DNA of 46,143 bases from Acidobacteriota bacterium. Lineage in GTDB: Bacteria; Acidobacteriota; Blastocatellia; RBC074. The stretch spans positions 1 through 46,143 of the forward strand of contig JAFDVL010000116.1 in the NCBI GenBank assembly GCA_018268995.1, in the 5' to 3' direction. The notes under the pieces are model-generated. The model saw only the letters and a program-made list of their open reading frames with translations. It made no database searches and was not told where the DNA came from. Of this stretch, positions 44,427 to 46,143 are shown in pieces. The position numbers and the translations under genes are program-made. Numbering within the stretch: the first letter of the stretch is position 1; each line of letters begins with the position of its first letter.

Positions 44427-46143
44427 TTAGCTCAACTCCAATTGGCGATCACGCAGGTATTTGATTTTGTCGCGCATCTCAGCAGCTCGTTCAAATTCAA
44501 ATTTTTTGGCCGCCTCACGCATCTCAAATTCCAGCTGACCAATCGTCTCACGCAATCTTTCTGGACTGTATTCATCAAAGAGTTCCAAATTCGTTGGCAC
44601 TTTAAAATAATCGGCCTCATAAGCCGTGACCAGCGTGGCTTCGATAGGCTTGACGATGGATTGTGGGGTGATGCCGTGTTGCTCGTTGTATTCCATCTGC
44701 TTCGCGCGGCGGCGATTTGTTTCGCCGATTGCCCGCCGCATTGAATCTGTCATTTTGTCAGCATACAAAATTGCTTTCCCATTGGCATTGCGTGCGGCGC
44801 GTCCGATGGTTTGGATCAACGATGATTCGCTGCGTAAAAACCCTTCTTTATCTGCATCCAGAATTGCCACGAGCGACACTTCCGGTAAGTCCAAACCTTC
44901 GCGCAACAGGTTGATTCCCACCAACACGTCGAATTCACCTTTACGCAAATCGCGTAAGATTTTGACGCGTTCGAGCGTTTCAATTTCTGAGTGCATATAT
45001 CGCACTTTGACTCCAAGATCGGCATAGTAATCCGTCAAATCCTCTGCCATCTTCTTCGTTAATGTCGTGACCAGGACGCGTTCTTTGCGTGCGGTTCTTT
45101 CACGCACTTCATGAAGCAAATCGTCAATCTGCCCGCGCACTGGTCGCACCTCTACTTCAGGATCGAGTAAGCCGGTGGGGCGAATAATCTGTTCAATGAA
45201 CTCGCCGCCCGTTTGCTGTAATTCGTAGGGGCCTGGGGTTGCAGAAACATAAATAATTTGCCCCGTTCGTTCCTGCCATTCCTCAAATTTCAAGGGACGA
45301 TTATCCAGCGCCGATGGCAGGCGAAACCCATAATCAACCAACGTCGTTTTGCGTGAACGGTCGCCGTTATACATTCCACGAATTTGCGGAATGGATTGAT
45401 GGCTTTCGTCAATCACGACGATGGTGTCATCGGGCAGATAATCATACAGCGTTGGCGGCGGCGAGCCGGGCGGCTTACCAGTAAAGTGGCGCGAATAATT
45501 TTCAATCCCACGGCATGAGCCTAAGGCGCTCAACATCTCTAAATCATAAAGCGTGCGTTGATGTAACCGTTGCTCTTCGACGACTTTTCCCTGTTCAATC
45601 AATTGTGGTGCCCACCATTCCAATTCTGCTTTGATGGTTTTGATTGCTTTCTTGATCGTCCCCTGTGGCATTACATAATTCGATTTGGGATAAATCGGAA
45701 GGCGTGCCGTATGTTTCTGAATCACCTCTCCAAGCAAGGGATCAATCGTTGCAATTGAATCAATCTCATCGCCCCAAAGTTCAATGCGATAAGCGTTTTC
45801 CTGATAGCTCGGCTGGATTTCGATGATGTCCCCACGCACGCGAAAAGTACCGCGACCAAATTCGATGTCGCTTCGCTCATATTGCAATTCGACCAACTTT
45901 TTGACGATTTCATTGCGCGTGATCTTTTGTCCGGGTTCCAAAAACAAAAGCATTCCGTAGTAAGCATCCGGGTCGCCCAAGCCATAGATGGCAGACACAG
46001 AGGCAACGACAATCACGTCTCGCCGTTCAAATAAAGAGCGCGTGGCACTTAATCTGAGCCGATCAATTTCGTCATTCACTGTTGCTTCTTTTTCGATGTA
46101 CAGGTCTGACGATGGAACGTAAGCTTCGGGTTGATAGTAATCG
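44427..46143 (-). CDS. uvrB: UvrABC system protein B, 5' end outside the window
   Basis: The visible 571 codons are open to the right edge (DYYQPEAYVPSSDLYIEK continues the frame upstream of MNDEIDRLRLSATRS). The protein is the damage-verifying helicase of nucleotide excision repair. Seen are motif II DESHQS, YVSATPGPYEL, motif VI QTIGRAARNANGK, and the C-terminal UVR domain that contacts UvrC (FERAAEMRDKIKYLRD). The N-terminal Walker A, about 100 residues, lies outside. The apparent start at 46079 is internal. uvrA is in the same window but on the other strand, 25 kb away. Confidence 0.97.
   Translation of the reverse strand, partial: DYYQPEAYVPSSDLYIEKEATVNDEIDRLRLSATRSLFERRDVIVVASVSAIYGLGDPDAYYGMLLFLEPGQKITRNEIVKKLVELQYERSDIEFGRGTFRVRGDIIEIQPSYQENAYRIELWGDEIDSIATIDPLLGEVIQKHTARLPIYPKSNYVMPQGTIKKAIKTIKAELEWWAPQLIEQGKVVEEQRLHQRTLYDLEMLSALGSCRGIENYSRHFTGKPPGSPPPTLYDYLPDDTIVVIDESHQSIPQIRGMYNGDRSRKTTLVDYGFRLPSALDNRPLKFEEWQERTGQIIYVSATPGPYELQQTGGEFIEQIIRPTGLLDPEVEVRPVRGQIDDLLHEVRERTARKERVLVTTLTKKMAEDLTDYYADLGVKVRYMHSEIETLERVKILRDLRKGEFDVLVGINLLREGLDLPEVSLVAILDADKEGFLRSESSLIQTIGRAARNANGKAILYADKMTDSMRRAIGETNRRRAKQMEYNEQHGITPQSIVKPIEATLVTAYEADYFKVPTNLELFDEYSPERLRETIGQLEFEMREAAKKFEFERAAEMRDKIKYLRDRQLELS

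Overview
The window looks like a chromosomal segment of a Gram-negative, medium-GC bacterium, most likely Acidobacteriota of the Blastocatellia type; Planctomycetota or Verrucomicrobiota are alternatives. The argument is the mix of large secreted haem-motif proteins (DUF1549/DUF1553, DUF1592/DUF1588/DUF1585), Tat-exported DUF1501 and DUF1552 proteins, DUF1080, secreted M16 and S9 peptidases, and many intergenic palindromes. No rRNA, tRNA, CRISPR array, transposase, integrase or phage gene was found.

Left part (1-20.1 kb). An M16 peptidase cut near the left edge is followed by two small membrane proteins, endonuclease III divergent from an ABC exporter with a DUF6526 protein, a secreted protein of unknown role, and a co-oriented set of Ycf48-like, secreted alpha/beta hydrolase and AlkB-like genes. 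From 11.5 to 15.2 kb lies a palindrome-rich stretch holding a small secreted protein, a decayed nucleoside-phosphorylase-like fragment and an S9 peptidase gene with an in-frame amber codon. After it come moaD, a class I glutamine amidotransferase, uvrA and a glycine-zipper stress protein.

Middle part (20.5-35.3 kb). Two minus-strand cassettes pair a large secreted protein with CxxCH motifs and a Tat-exported partner: alpha/beta hydrolase - DUF1080 - DUF1592/1588/1585 - DUF1552, and yjbQ - aldo/keto reductase - Bcr/CflA exporter - DUF1549/LamG/DUF1553 - DUF1501. Between them sits a plus-strand secreted protein. They probably act together outside the cytoplasm on polymeric or sugar-like substrates, but their chemistry is not known.

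Right part (35.3-46.1 kb). An MNT nucleotidyltransferase/HEPN pair converges on, and overlaps, the 3' end of a membrane-anchored NACHT-like ATPase with C-terminal HEAT repeats; this is the best candidate for a defence module. A cytoplasmic molybdopterin oxidoreductase, a Tat-exported TIM-barrel protein, a ribbon-helix-helix-like protein, a mono-haem cytochrome c, a di-haem MauG/cytochrome c peroxidase and the 3' portion of uvrB follow.

The most unusual signal is a family of GTAC-bounded palindromes of about 75 bp. Two copies are intergenic and one lies in frame inside the DUF1549/DUF1553 gene, where it adds about 25 residues. Other inverted repeats sit against the ends of genes in the same region.
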